From positions 1 through 59,788 of the forward strand of contig NZ_PXUP01000018.1 of the NCBI RefSeq assembly GCF_003324185.1: DNA of 59,788 nt, in the 5' to 3' direction. This document shows, piece by piece, positions 7,199-15,891 of the stretch (its first letter is position 1; every line of letters begins with the position of its first letter). Under the pieces are notes generated by a model that was given only the letters and a program-made list of their open reading frames with translations, made no database searches and was not told the DNA's origin. A program made the translations under genes and the position numbers. Source of the DNA: Faecalibacterium prausnitzii (GTDB lineage Bacteria > Bacillota > Clostridia > Oscillospirales > Ruminococcaceae).

Positions 7199-8035
7199 TC
7201 ACAGCGCCACATTGACCGGCAGGACATACACGCCGTCGGCGGCGTAGAAGGTGATCTGAGTAATCGTCTTGCCGATGATGGATGCAAAGTAAGGATCATC
7301 GGCATTGAAGCCCAGCTTGGTACCATGCCAGATGTTGGTCACATGATGCAGGCCGTACTCACTGCCATCGGCGGTGGTCAGAACTACGCCGTAGACCTTG
7401 TTGGCCTTGTAGTCCAGATCAAAACCGGAGAGCTTCATCTCGTAGGTGGTGTGGTGACCGTTGGTATTCAGCTCCACAGTGGTGCCCTCTACGGTGGTCT
7501 CGGTGGCGTGGACCTTGCCAAACTCCCACTTGCCGCTCAGCAGGTTATACCATGCGGTGATGTAGTAGGCAGGGGTCTCACTGAGCTTGTAGTAAGCGTA
7601 GCTCTCGTTCTCAAACAAGGCATCTGCGCCGGTGTAGGTGGTGGTGGATTCCTTGCCCTTCAGGGTAACGGTAATATCGTAGCTGTCGGCATCGGTGACC
7701 TGCTTTGCATTCTTCAGCGCCCACGGGGTCAGCACCTTGACCGGGAAGGAAACGCCGGTGATGTCGGTGCCATCTGCGTTGACGTGGTAGGAACCGGCGG
7801 CAAGGTTGCCCGCACGGGTCTTGTTCTTGGTGGCGCTGGTCACAGCGTCGATCTCAGATGCGTTGTCCACACCGGCAGCCTTGTAGAAGTCGGCGTAGGG
7901 GATGTTCATCTGGACATAGCTGGAGGTCAGGCAGTTTTCCTGTTCCACCTCTTCCGCAGCGAAGGCCGGGACTGCCACAGCGCATACCAGCATAGCGGCC
8001 GCAAGTGCACCTGCAAATACTTGTTTCAATCTCAT
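7199..8035 (-). CDS. Secreted protein resembling Tp47-type (penicillin-binding Tp47 domain) family
   Basis: The protein has 278 residues with a clear signal peptide (MRLKQVFAGALAAAML through AVPAFA, cleavage near residue 26). The mature start YVQMNIPYADFYKA and the DAVTSATKNKTR segment recall Firmicutes proteins annotated as Tp47 domain proteins, named for the Treponema 47-kDa antigen. Their real role in Firmicutes is unclear. It has no lipobox and no C-terminal anchor, so it is probably released or wall-associated. RBS GAGGTG. A GTTAG-N6-CTAAC site sits 35 bases upstream, shared with the divergent ZIP transporter, which ties it to metal supply by inference. Confidence 0.55.
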   Translation of the reverse strand: MRLKQVFAGALAAAMLVCAVAVPAFAAEEVEQENCLTSSYVQMNIPYADFYKAAGVDNASEIDAVTSATKNKTRAGNLAAGSYHVNADGTDITGVSFPVKVLTPWALKNAKQVTDADSYDITVTLKGKESTTTYTGADALFENESYAYYKLSETPAYYITAWYNLLSGKWEFGKVHATETTVEGTTVELNTNGHHTTYEMKLSGFDLDYKANKVYGVVLTTADGSEYGLHHVTNIWHGTKLGFNADDPYFASIIGKTITQITFYAADGVYVLPVNVAL

Positions 8036-8069
8036 GGTAACACACCTCTATCTCAGTTTTGAAAAAGCA

Positions 8070-8085
8070 GTTAGCTTTACCTAAC
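8070..8085. promoter_or_regulatory. Putative metalloregulator operator 1
   Basis: GTTAG-CTTTAC-CTAAC is a perfect 5-6-5 inverted repeat. It resembles operators of the DtxR family, whose half sites read TTAGG or close variants. It lies just upstream of the secreted Tp47-like gene. Confidence 0.55.
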
Positions 8086-8094
8086 AATCGATGC

Positions 8095-8119
8095 AAAAAA
8101 ATGCAGGGGCAACGCCCCT
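8095..8119 (-). terminator. Terminator-like hairpin upstream of the Tp47-like gene
   Basis: On the minus strand AGGGGC-GTT-GCCCCT is followed by GCA and seven Ts. It stands before the gene, so it is either a leader attenuator or the end of an unseen minus-strand transcript. Confidence 0.45.
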
Positions 8120-8255
8120 CAGATGGTTAGGCAAAACAAATTCGCGAAATAAAAATAGCACTCCCACCGGGCGTTGTCAAGTAGAAACCGGCAAGTTTGC
8201 AGAGGTAAATTTTTCGGTGCAGGAAACGATCTGCATCCTCTATACCGCAAAGCCC

Positions 8256-8284
8256 TTGACCTTTTTGCCGGAGCGCAGTATACT
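8256..8284 (+). promoter_or_regulatory. Promoter of the ZIP transporter
   Basis: TTGACC, a 17-base spacer and TATACT; the expected start near 8291 falls just before operator 2. Confidence 0.7.
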
Positions 8285-8293
8285 GCTTGTGCA

Positions 8294-8309
8294 GTTAGTT
8301 GCATTTAAC
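8294..8309. promoter_or_regulatory. Putative metalloregulator operator 2
   Basis: GTTAG-TTGCAT-TTAAC, one mismatch from a perfect 5-6-5 repeat, lies at about +3 to +18 of the ZIP transcript, a repressor position. Confidence 0.55.
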
Positions 8310-8325
8310 CACAAGGAGGTACTAC

Positions 8326-9108
8326 ATGATACAAGACGCATTCTGGGGGATTTTGATCCCCTTTCTGGGCACAAGTCTTGGGGCGGGCTGTGTGTTCTTT
8401 TTGAAAAACTCTCTGCGTGACGGCATCCAGCGCGCCCTCACCGGCTTTGCCGCCGGAGTGATGGTGGCGGCATCGGTATGGAGCTTGCTGATCCCGGCTA
8501 TGGAGCAGGCCGCAGATCTGGGCAGGCTGGCATTTTTCCCGGCGGCGGTGGGTTTCTGGCTGGGTATCCTGTTTTTGCTGCTGCTGGACCATCTCATCCC
8601 GCATCTGCACCAGAACAGTTTGCAGGCCGAAGGGCCCAAAAGCCAGCTCCAGCGCACCACCATGATGGTTCTGGCGGTAACGCTGCACAACATCCCGGAG
8701 GGTATGGCAGTGGGCGTAGTCTATGCCGGATACCTTGCCGGAACGGCTCAGATCACCGCCGCCGGGGCGCTGGCACTTTCCCTTGGCATTGCTATCCAGA
8801 ACTTCCCGGAGGGTGCCATCATTTCCATGCCCCTGCGGGCGGAAGGAATGAAAAAGGGCCGGGCGTTCTGGGGCGGTGTACTGTCCGGCATCGTAGAGCC
8901 CATCGGGGCAGTGCTGACGATTCTGGCAGCAGGCATCGTGGTGCCTGCTTTGCCCTATCTGCTCAGCTTTGCCGCCGGAGCCATGCTGTATGTGGTGGTG
9001 GAGGAACTGATTCCGGAAATGTCGCAGGGACAGCACTCCAACGTTGGCACGGTATTTTTCGCGGTGGGCTTCAGCGTGATGATGGTGCTGGATGTGGCAC
9101 TGGAGTGA
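8326..9108 (+). CDS. ZIP-family metal transporter
   Basis: The protein has 260 residues with about eight membrane helices. The fourth and fifth helices carry the metal-path motifs HNIPEGMAVGV and IQNFPEGAIISMP, as in bacterial ZIP proteins that import zinc or other divalent metals. The loop between helices III and IV is short, with a few histidines (HLIPHLHQN). AAGGAGGT at 8312-8319 fixes the start at 8326. The operator just after the promoter suggests repression when a metal is plentiful. Whether the metal is zinc, manganese or iron cannot be told. Confidence 0.9.
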   Translation: MIQDAFWGILIPFLGTSLGAGCVFFLKNSLRDGIQRALTGFAAGVMVAASVWSLLIPAMEQAADLGRLAFFPAAVGFWLGILFLLLLDHLIPHLHQNSLQAEGPKSQLQRTTMMVLAVTLHNIPEGMAVGVVYAGYLAGTAQITAAGALALSLGIAIQNFPEGAIISMPLRAEGMKKGRAFWGGVLSGIVEPIGAVLTILAAGIVVPALPYLLSFAAGAMLYVVVEELIPEMSQGQHSNVGTVFFAVGFSVMMVLDVALE

Positions 9109-9208
9109 CGGATGGAGCCCTCGAAGGCGAAATCTTTTTCGGAATCTCCGAAAATGCCTAAATTTCTTGACAGAGGCAACAGCAGGGCGTATTATTTTGG
9201 CAGAAGAA

Positions 9209-9228
9209 CCGCTGAGAAGCGGCTTTTT
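9209..9228 (+). terminator. Terminator after the ZIP gene
   Basis: CCGCT-GAGA-AGCGG is followed by CTTTTT, about 100 bases after the stop. Confidence 0.65.
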
Positions 9229-9240
9229 ATAGAACAGAAA

Positions 9241-9256
9241 GTTAGCTTTGCATAAC
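9241..9256. promoter_or_regulatory. Putative metalloregulator operator 3
   Basis: GTTAG-CTTTGC-ATAAC shares the left half and most of the spacer with operator 1. It lies 99 bases upstream of the methyltransferase at 9355. The bases between encode a 23-codon open stretch (9257-9328) that is not recognised. Confidence 0.5.
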
Positions 9257-9354
9257 TTGCAGCACGAGGAATTGCTGGCCTGTCACCCGGAGCAGTGGGC
9301 GCATCTGGTAAAAAGTATTGCATTGTGAACGGTAAATAGAAAGAGGGGGGCGTT

Positions 9355-9966
9355 ATGTCCTTTTTTGAAAACACCCGAAAGCCCGTAGGCCTTGGCGGGA
9401 AGATCATGGTTGCTATGATGAACTTTGGACACAGCGCAATGGCAGAATGGGGGCTGAGTTTTTTACAGACTGCCCCGGATGCCATGGTGCTGGACTGCGG
9501 CTGCGGCGGTGGAGCGAACATTAAAACGCTGTTGAAACTGTGCCCCAACGGCAAGGTGCAGGGCATCGACTACTCAGCCGTCAGCGTGGAAAAAGCACGA
9601 AAAGTCAATGCTAGAGCCATTGCGGCAAGACGGTGTACCGTGCAACAGGCAAGTGTGGCAGAACTGCCGTTTAAAGCGGAGCAGTTTGATGTGGTGACCG
9701 CCTTTGAAACGGTCTATTTCTGGCCGGAACTTGCGCAGAATTTCAGAGAGGTTTATCGAGTGCTGAAGCCCGGCGGAATCTTTTTTATCTGTAACGAAGC
9801 AAACGGCGAAACGACAAAAGACGACAAATGGACGCAGATCATCGATGGCATGACCATCTATACGGATATTGCACTGAAAGAGTATCTGGAAAAAGCAGGA
9901 TTTTGTCAGATTCAGAGCCACAAAAATAAAAAGGGCTGGCTTTGCATTACGGCGCAAAAGCGGTGA
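9355..9966 (+). CDS. Class I SAM-dependent methyltransferase
   Basis: The protein has 203 residues. VLDCGCGGGANI (motif I, about residues 44-55) binds S-adenosylmethionine. QGIDYSAVSVEKA is motif II, FDVVTAFETVYFW motif IV and VLKPGGIFFI motif V, as in UbiE-type enzymes. The substrate is not apparent. Its ATG follows AGAGGGGGG. Its position behind a metal-type operator hints at regulation with the ZIP gene. A second methyltransferase of a different class follows at 88 bases. Confidence 0.85.
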   Translation: MSFFENTRKPVGLGGKIMVAMMNFGHSAMAEWGLSFLQTAPDAMVLDCGCGGGANIKTLLKLCPNGKVQGIDYSAVSVEKARKVNARAIAARRCTVQQASVAELPFKAEQFDVVTAFETVYFWPELAQNFREVYRVLKPGGIFFICNEANGETTKDDKWTQIIDGMTIYTDIALKEYLEKAGFCQIQSHKNKKGWLCITAQKR

Positions 9967-10054
9967 AGTAGTGCAACCGTAACATTTGGAACCGTGAAGA
10001 GCATGGCATGGTTTGCCTGCCGGAAAGCAGAATAAGGAGAACAGGGAGGAACCT

Positions 10055-10897
10055 ATGAAATACAAAATCGAGAAAAACACCGTGCAGGAGACGCTGATCC
10101 TCCCGCTGTATTCCCGGAAGCTGTGTACCGAGCTGTATCCGAACCTTTATCGGGACGAAACAGCGGTGCATCTGATCGACCAGATCGACTACGACTTTTC
10201 AGAGGCAGAGAAAAACTCCCGCAGCCTGATGCAGCGCTTTGGTGCGCTGGAGGTCGCCATGCGGCAGAATGACCTTGCCTTTGAGGTGCAGGCATACCTG
10301 AAAACGCACCCCTGTGCGGCGGTAGTCAACCTGGGCTGTGGGCTGGATAACACCGGCAGAGCCTGCGACAACGGCAGCTGTAAAATCTACAATCTGGACT
10401 TCCCGGATGTTATCGCCTTGCGGCAGCAGCTGCTGCCCGCCGGGGAGCGGGAGCAAAACATCCCCTGCGACCTGAAAGATCCCGCATGGTTTGACAAGAT
10501 CGATGCCTCCGGCGGGGCGGTATTTTTTGCCTCCGGGGTGTTCTATTACTTCCTGACCCAGCAGGTCAAGGCGCTGGTGCAGGGGATGGCAGATGCTTTT
10601 CCCGGCGGGGTGCTGGTGTTCGATGCCGCCAACCGCACGGCGGTGAAGATGATCGCCAAAACGTGGCTCAGGACGGCGAAAATCAAGGATGTGGGGGCAT
10701 ATTTCGCGGTTTCGGATGCGAAAAGCGAGCTTTCCCCATGGGACAGCCGTTTGCAAGTGTCCAGCCGGGGCTATATGATGGGCTACAACGATTTGAAAGA
10801 TCCTTCTGTCAGCGGCTTTTTCCGATTTCTCGCCAAGGTCGGGGACAACGGGATGAAAATGCAGATCGTGAAGATCGGATTTGGGGGCAGACAATGA
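10055..10897 (+). CDS. Leucine carboxyl methyltransferase (LCM/TcmP)-type SAM methyltransferase
   Basis: The protein has 280 residues. VVNLGCGLDNTGRA is the LCM-family form of motif I. YNLDFPDVIALRQQLL is the typical acidic-ribose segment, and the FASGVFYYF stretch marks the active-site strand. Bacterial members O-methylate carboxyl or hydroxyl groups of small molecules, and no polyketide or similar cluster is present here. GGGAGG at 10043-10048 supports the start at 10055 over the ATG at 10013. A terminator follows at about 140 bases. Confidence 0.8.
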   Translation: MKYKIEKNTVQETLILPLYSRKLCTELYPNLYRDETAVHLIDQIDYDFSEAEKNSRSLMQRFGALEVAMRQNDLAFEVQAYLKTHPCAAVVNLGCGLDNTGRACDNGSCKIYNLDFPDVIALRQQLLPAGEREQNIPCDLKDPAWFDKIDASGGAVFFASGVFYYFLTQQVKALVQGMADAFPGGVLVFDAANRTAVKMIAKTWLRTAKIKDVGAYFAVSDAKSELSPWDSRLQVSSRGYMMGYNDLKDPSVSGFFRFLAKVGDNGMKMQIVKIGFGGRQ

Positions 10898-11036
10898 AAT
10901 ATGCCGGGATGCCCATGGGGATGTGGGTGCTGTTTGCCGGCTCTTTTCAAAAGCAGTTGACCGCTTACGATTTGAGCTTTGTAGTGGTTGTTTTGCAAAA
11001 CTTTTATTCTTTATTTGATAACTGTATACGATAAAA

Positions 11037-11087
11037 CCAAAGGGAGCTCTGCCCGGATCTTCGTCCGTGACGGAACTCCCCTTTTTT
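11037..11087. terminator. Bidirectional terminator between converging genes
   Basis: AAAGGGAGCTC and GAACTCCCCTTTTTT form the outer stem around an inner CGGA-rich hairpin. It can end the methyltransferase transcript and the minus-strand SLC13 unit. Confidence 0.7.
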
Positions 11088-11122
11088 AGCTTTATAGAAA
11101 AACCATAAGTCATCTGCCATGG

Positions 11123-12250
11123 TCAACGGAGCAAGAACCACACGCCCAGCAGGATCGCAAGGAAGATCAGGTTGGACAGGGTGAACAGCCCAAAATACTG
11201 CTTCTTCCCCTGTGGCAGCTCCCGTGCGATCTGTCGGTAGGAAATAAGACTGGCCATGGATGCGATCAAAGTGCCAAGACCTCCCAGATTGGTACCGATA
11301 ATAAGGGCTTGTGTCTCTGCCGTGAACCCGGACAGCAGCAGGGCGGCAGGAACATTACTGGTGACCTGCGAAGCAAGAACTGCCACCAGAACTTCCCGGC
11401 CGGTCAAAAACTCCTGCAGCCAGCCGGAAAAAGCCGGAATGCGCCCCAGATTGCCAATGAAGATGAAAAAAGCCACAAAGGTCAGAAGCAGGGAATAGTC
11501 CACTGCCCGTAAGGTGTGCGGGTCTGCAAAAAGGGCGCAGACGAGTACAGCGGCAAAGGCAATGTCATAGGGCAGCACCCGAATCACGGACAGCAGGCAG
11601 ACGGCAAACAGAACCAGATACAGCAGGATAATTTTCTGATCCCCCTGAGATGCAGAAGAAACAAGCTCGTCCACGGAGAGGGCGGCAGAGGTTTTCCGGC
11701 AGACCAGCGCTGCCCAAGCCAGCAGCAGGAGCAGAGAGACCAGGGTGTAGGGCAGCATAAGAAGCACAAATCCCCCGATGCTCATGCCGCTTTTTCCGTA
11801 AAGATAGAGGTTCTGCGGGTTGCCGATGGGAGTCAGCATACTGCCAAGGTTTGCCGCAATGGTCTGCATACAGACCACCGGGATCAGAAGAGCGCGGCGG
11901 ACATCCGCTCCCAGACGGCTCAGGACCACGAACGTAAAGGGAACGAAGGTCAGCAGGGAAACATCGTTGGTGATGAACATGCTTCCGAAAAAGCATAACC
12001 CGACCAGTACCAGCGTCAGCTGAAAGGTGCTGTGGGTACGGGACAGCAATGCCCGTCCCAGTCCATCAAAAAAGCCCTGCCGCCGCAGCCCGGCCATGAC
12101 CGTCATCAGGGAAAACAAAATCGCCAGCGTGCGCAGGTCGATGTAGCCGAGATACTGCGCATCCGGCGGAACAAAGAAGGCGGAGACAACGGCCAGCACA
12201 GCGGCTGCGGTGAGGACCGTTTCCTGTTGAATGAATTGTTTGAGTTTCAT
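11123..12250 (-). CDS. SLC13/ArsB-like (ion transporter superfamily) anion permease
   Basis: The protein has 375 residues with ten or eleven predicted membrane helices. TNDVSLLTFVPF, GSMLTPIGNPQNLYLY and SQVTSNVPAALLLSGF are the repeated helix-break motifs of the SLC13/CitMHS/ArsB group, which move dicarboxylates, arsenite or other anions. It is shorter than most (about 420-470 residues) but both motif repeats are present. The substrate is unclear. It lies 65 bases after the AEC carrier gene on the same strand, with only a weak hairpin between, so the two may share a transcript. Confidence 0.8.
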   Translation of the reverse strand: MKLKQFIQQETVLTAAAVLAVVSAFFVPPDAQYLGYIDLRTLAILFSLMTVMAGLRRQGFFDGLGRALLSRTHSTFQLTLVLVGLCFFGSMFITNDVSLLTFVPFTFVVLSRLGADVRRALLIPVVCMQTIAANLGSMLTPIGNPQNLYLYGKSGMSIGGFVLLMLPYTLVSLLLLLAWAALVCRKTSAALSVDELVSSASQGDQKIILLYLVLFAVCLLSVIRVLPYDIAFAAVLVCALFADPHTLRAVDYSLLLTFVAFFIFIGNLGRIPAFSGWLQEFLTGREVLVAVLASQVTSNVPAALLLSGFTAETQALIIGTNLGGLGTLIASMASLISYRQIARELPQGKKQYFGLFTLSNLIFLAILLGVWFLLR

Positions 12251-12315
12251 AGAGACACATCCTTGTAGTTGTAAAGGCTGCCCTGCTACGGTGCCGGACG
12301 GCCTTTTTCCGTATT

Positions 12316-13248
12316 TCAGAGCAACAGCTCAAACGACCCGATCATCAGCGGCATGGTCAGGATGGAAAGCAGCGTGCTCAGGACATAGATCGCGCTGGAA
12401 TGAGAAGCATCCCGGTCATAGAGCTGTGCCATGGAGGTGACCGTTGCACAGGCGGGGGTAATGGCAGAAAGGTAGACCGTCATCAGGATGGACTTGCCGT
12501 CCGGGATCCAAAGGGATGCGTGAACTGCCCAAAGCAGCAAGACAATGACCAGCGGAACACCCAGCAGACGCAGAAATACCGGCAGATAGTTGCGCGGGGT
12601 GCAGAAAACCTTTTTCAGGGGCACTTCCGCAATAGCCATGCCTGCCAGCAGCATTCCCATGGGGCCGATCATATTGCCGACACTGCTCAGTGTGCTGGTG
12701 ATCGGGGCAGGCAGCGAGACGTGCAGCAGGTACAGCAGAGCACCGGCTGCAATGGCGATCAGGTTGACATTGGTAAGGAGCTTGCGCCATTCCAGCCGGG
12801 CAGACCCCTGCAGGCAGGCACTGGCATGGGTCCAGAGCAGTACCAGCTGTACAATGACAAAGGCGCAGGAGTAGACAACATATTCCTCCCCCAGCAGGGC
12901 CTGCACAATGGGAATGACCAGCGCGGCGGCATTGCTGTAAATGATATTGACCTGCTCCACGGCGTCCAGCTTGAGAGCTTTGCGGAACAGCGCATTCAGA
13001 AGCAGAAATACAACGTGCATTCCAACGGCGATGCCCATGGAATAAAGCAGGCCGGTGCGGATCTCCGGTGTATCCTTGATCTGAAAGGCGTTCAGAACGA
13101 CACAGGGCATGACCAGATAGACAAAGACCACAGACAGCACCTTACTGTCCGATGCCTTCAACAGGCCGGTTTTTACAACGGCATATCCCATCAGCAGAAC
13201 CAGAAATAGCTGCGCGATCTGCTGCATCAATAAAAGGCTGATTTGCAT
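12316..13248 (-). CDS. AEC-family transporter (auxin efflux carrier-like)
   Basis: The protein has 310 residues with ten membrane helices in two five-helix halves. The N-terminal VLLMGYAVVKTGLL and LVMPCVVLNAF and the later GPMGMLLAGMAIAE are typical. Bacterial AEC proteins move malate, malonate or other organic acids. GAGGAG lies five bases before the ATG. It heads a probable two-gene unit with the SLC13-like permease; both could carry carboxylates, which is inference from family only. Confidence 0.88.
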   Translation of the reverse strand: MQISLLLMQQIAQLFLVLLMGYAVVKTGLLKASDSKVLSVVFVYLVMPCVVLNAFQIKDTPEIRTGLLYSMGIAVGMHVVFLLLNALFRKALKLDAVEQVNIIYSNAAALVIPIVQALLGEEYVVYSCAFVIVQLVLLWTHASACLQGSARLEWRKLLTNVNLIAIAAGALLYLLHVSLPAPITSTLSSVGNMIGPMGMLLAGMAIAEVPLKKVFCTPRNYLPVFLRLLGVPLVIVLLLWAVHASLWIPDGKSILMTVYLSAITPACATVTSMAQLYDRDASHSSAIYVLSTLLSILTMPLMIGSFELLL

Positions 13249-13285
13249 TTAGAACTCCTCTTTTGCAATTCGTTTTTGCAGCACC

Positions 13286-13314
13286 ATCCTACTCCATTAG
13301 CGGGGCATCGTCAA
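13286..13314 (-). promoter_or_regulatory. Promoter of the AEC unit
   Basis: TTGACG, a 17-base spacer and TAGGAT on the minus strand, about 40 bases before the start codon. Confidence 0.5.
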
Positions 13315-13343
13315 GAGAAAACAGAAAAAATACGATTAGAGCA

Positions 13344-13376
13344 AGAAAAAACGGATGGCTCCGCAGAACCATCCGC
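13344..13376 (-). terminator. Terminator of the NSS transporter gene
   Basis: On the minus strand GCGGATGG pairs with CCATCCGT around a short loop and is followed by six Ts. It is about 107 bases after the NSS stop. Confidence 0.75.
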
Positions 13377-13482
13377 TAAAACTGGCATCATCAGTCTTTC
13401 CGATACTTATATGCACCCTCAATGGTGTCAACTTCCGTGGGAATGCAGAAGTTTACGTCCTGATACATGGAAGAGTAGCCTT

Positions 13483-14874
13483 TTAAGCAAGAATCCCGGT
13501 GGACTGCAAAAACAGTACCAGCATCATCACCGGGGCAACATAGCGGATCATCACCCGGTAGAGCTTCTTGCGGCGGAAGGTCTTGCCGCCCCGCTGCATC
13601 TCGTCAATGACGTAATCCGGCGTCATGACCCAGCCGATCAGGATGGTGGACAGCAGGGCGATGAAAGGCATCATGACACTGTTGCTGACGTAGTCCATGA
13701 TATCCAGCAGCTGAGCCGCAGAGCCGTTGGGCAACTGCACCTCAAAATAGAAGATGCTGTAACCCAGCGCAATGATGGCGGACGCGGCCAGATAAATGAC
13801 CGTCAGCACCAGCACCGTCTTTTTGCGGCCCGAGTGGAAGATCTCCATGCAGTTGGCGGTGATGGATTCCAGCACCGAGATGCAGGAAGTGAGAGTGGCA
13901 AAAATAGCAGTGACAAAGAACAGGATGCCCACGAAAGTACCGGCCTTGCCCATAGCGGCAAACACCTTGGGCAGCGAGACGAACATCAGGCTGGGGCCTG
14001 CACTCATGCCCTCGGTACCGGAGAACACATACACGGCAGGAATGATCATGGCACCGGCCAGCAGAGCCACGCCGGTATCGAAGATCTCAATCTGATTCAC
14101 CGCTTTGTTCAGGTTGACCTCCGGTTTGACGTAGGAACCGTAGGTGATCATAATGCCCATAGACACGCTGAGGGAGAAGAACAGCTGGCTCATGGCGTCC
14201 AACAAGATCTGCAAAAAGCGGCTGACGGTCAGCCCTTCCATGTGCGGGGTCAGGTAGTAACGCAGCCCCTCCAGACCGGTGCGCATCTGGCCGGAGGCGT
14301 CCTCGTGGCGCAGGGTGAGGGCGTAACCCGCAATCACGACCACCAGCACCAGCAGGATGGGCATCATGTAGCGGGACACCCGCTCAATACCGCCCTCCAC
14401 GCCGTTGTACACGATGAAAGCCGTCACGCCCATGAACAGCAGAGCGAACACCACAGGCGACACCGGCGAGGTGATGAAGCTGGTAAAATAGCCGTCTTCC
14501 GCAGCGGCGGCAGACTGCCCGGTGAGGTAGACCACCGCATATTTCGTGATCCACCCGCCGATGACGGCATAGTAGGTCATGATCAGAACCGGCACCAGAA
14601 AGGTCAGGATGCCGAGAAATTTCCACTTGGGGCGCATGGTCTCGTAGGCGCGGATGGCACTCTGCTTGGTGCGGCGTCCGATGGCGATATCCGAGGTGAG
14701 CAGGGTAAAACCGAAGGTCAGCACCAGCACCAGATACACCAGCAAAAACAAACCGCCGCCATCCTTTGCGGCAAGGTACGGGAACCGCCACAGGTTGCCG
14801 ACACCCACCGCACTTCCGGCGGCAGCAAGGACAAAACCGATTTGTCCGGAGAAACTGCTTGCTTTCTTTTCCAT
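13483..14874 (-). CDS. NSS-family sodium-dependent transporter
   Basis: The protein has 463 residues with about 11-12 helices. GFVLAAAGSAVGVGNLWRFPY is helix 1 of the LeuT-type fold, with the unwound sodium site; later SLSVSMGIMITYGSY and the FFVTAIFATLTSCIS segment match helices 6 and 8. Bacterial members co-transport sodium with amino acids such as tryptophan, tyrosine or leucine. The ATG at 14874 has AGGAG ten bases upstream; a TTG at 14883 is too close to it. The divergent LysR gene probably controls it. Confidence 0.92.
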   Translation of the reverse strand: MEKKASSFSGQIGFVLAAAGSAVGVGNLWRFPYLAAKDGGGLFLLVYLVLVLTFGFTLLTSDIAIGRRTKQSAIRAYETMRPKWKFLGILTFLVPVLIMTYYAVIGGWITKYAVVYLTGQSAAAAEDGYFTSFITSPVSPVVFALLFMGVTAFIVYNGVEGGIERVSRYMMPILLVLVVVIAGYALTLRHEDASGQMRTGLEGLRYYLTPHMEGLTVSRFLQILLDAMSQLFFSLSVSMGIMITYGSYVKPEVNLNKAVNQIEIFDTGVALLAGAMIIPAVYVFSGTEGMSAGPSLMFVSLPKVFAAMGKAGTFVGILFFVTAIFATLTSCISVLESITANCMEIFHSGRKKTVLVLTVIYLAASAIIALGYSIFYFEVQLPNGSAAQLLDIMDYVSNSVMMPFIALLSTILIGWVMTPDYVIDEMQRGGKTFRRKKLYRVMIRYVAPVMMLVLFLQSTGILA

Positions 14875-14899
14875 GATTCTCAAACTCCTATCCTAAAAA

Positions 14900-14932
14900 C
14901 CTATTGTAATATAGGATAACATGAAGTATCAT
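14900..14932 (+). promoter_or_regulatory. LysR promoter with overlapping palindrome
   Basis: TTGTAA, 17 bases and TATCAT form a plus-strand promoter (14904-14932). CCTAT-TGTAAT-ATAGG at 14900-14915 is a perfect 5-6-5 inverted repeat over its -35, a natural place for LysR autocontrol and for control of the divergent transporter. Confidence 0.5.
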
Positions 14933-14990
14933 ATCAGTAAACCCAATAAAATTACTACGACCTATAAATTTTACTTATGGAGCGCTTGCA

Positions 14991-15887
14991 ATGCGGGAAC
15001 AGAAAGACCGATACGAGATATTCTTGAAAGTATGTGAAACGGGCAGTTTTTCCAAAGCAGCGGAGGCACTGAACTATACCCAATCCGGCATCAGCCAGAT
15101 GATGGCAGGGCTGGAAGAGGAATTGGGCGTGCAGCTGTTCGCCCGCATCAACCGGGGCGTGACCCTGACAGATAACGGCACCCGCCTTTTGCCCTACATC
15201 CGGGAGCTGGCCAACCAGAAGACCCGGCTGCGGCAGGCGGCGTTCAATATCAACCACAAGGTGGAGGGCAAGCTGCGGGTGGGCAGCATTTCCAGCATCA
15301 CAACGCTCTGGATGCCGGAAGTTGTGCATTATTTCAAGGAAAACTACCCGAAGGTGAAGATTGAAATTCTGGACGGCAACTATGATGAGATCCGGGAATG
15401 GATCATCCGTGGGCAAGTGGACTGCGGTTTCCTCTCGTCCATTGTGGCAGACGACCTGAAATTCTACCCGCTCCGGGACGACCCGCTGTGCGCTGTGTTC
15501 CCGGAGGGGCATCCGCTGGCTGCACATTCCAGTGTGACCCTGCCGCAGCTGTTTCAGTATCCGCTCATCATCGAAACGCCCGGCTGTGATAACGACATCC
15601 AGCACCTGATGCTCAAATGCCCGGTGAAGCCGAATATTTTTTACAGCTTCCGGGACGATACCCTCATCATGGCGTTCGTGCGCAGCGGACTGGGCGTGAC
15701 CATCTCACAGGAGCTGGTGATGCAGGCATTTGGCTGCCCCGGTGTGGTGTCCCGCCCGCTGGAGCCTGCCTGCTGCCGGACATTGGGGCTGGCGTTTTCC
15801 AAGACGGCGAGCTCGGTGGTGAGCCAGACGCTGCTGGAATATCTGAGCTCCACCCGGCAGCGAAAGGAAACACCGGAGATAAAATAA
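14991..15887 (+). CDS. LysR-family transcriptional regulator
   Basis: The protein has 298 residues. The winged helix occupies residues about 5-65 (GSFSKAAEALNYTQSGISQM is the helix-turn-helix), followed by the linker helix and a two-lobed effector domain from about 90. Such proteins usually regulate the divergent gene, here the NSS transporter, in response to its substrate. RBS GGAG is short but well placed. A hairpin follows the stop. Confidence 0.92.
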   Translation: MREQKDRYEIFLKVCETGSFSKAAEALNYTQSGISQMMAGLEEELGVQLFARINRGVTLTDNGTRLLPYIRELANQKTRLRQAAFNINHKVEGKLRVGSISSITTLWMPEVVHYFKENYPKVKIEILDGNYDEIREWIIRGQVDCGFLSSIVADDLKFYPLRDDPLCAVFPEGHPLAAHSSVTLPQLFQYPLIIETPGCDNDIQHLMLKCPVKPNIFYSFRDDTLIMAFVRSGLGVTISQELVMQAFGCPGVVSRPLEPACCRTLGLAFSKTASSVVSQTLLEYLSSTRQRKETPEIK

Positions 15888-15891
15888 GAAC

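Noticed and set aside
9257-9328. 23-codon stretch between operator 3 and the methyltransferase
   Set aside because: It begins at TTG without an RBS and matches nothing; it may be a relic, but the support is too weak for a feature.
13243-14919. 558-codon plus-strand frame opposite the NSS transporter
   Set aside because: The product is rich in His, Gln and Asp with no fold or RBS; the opposite strand encodes a full NSS protein.
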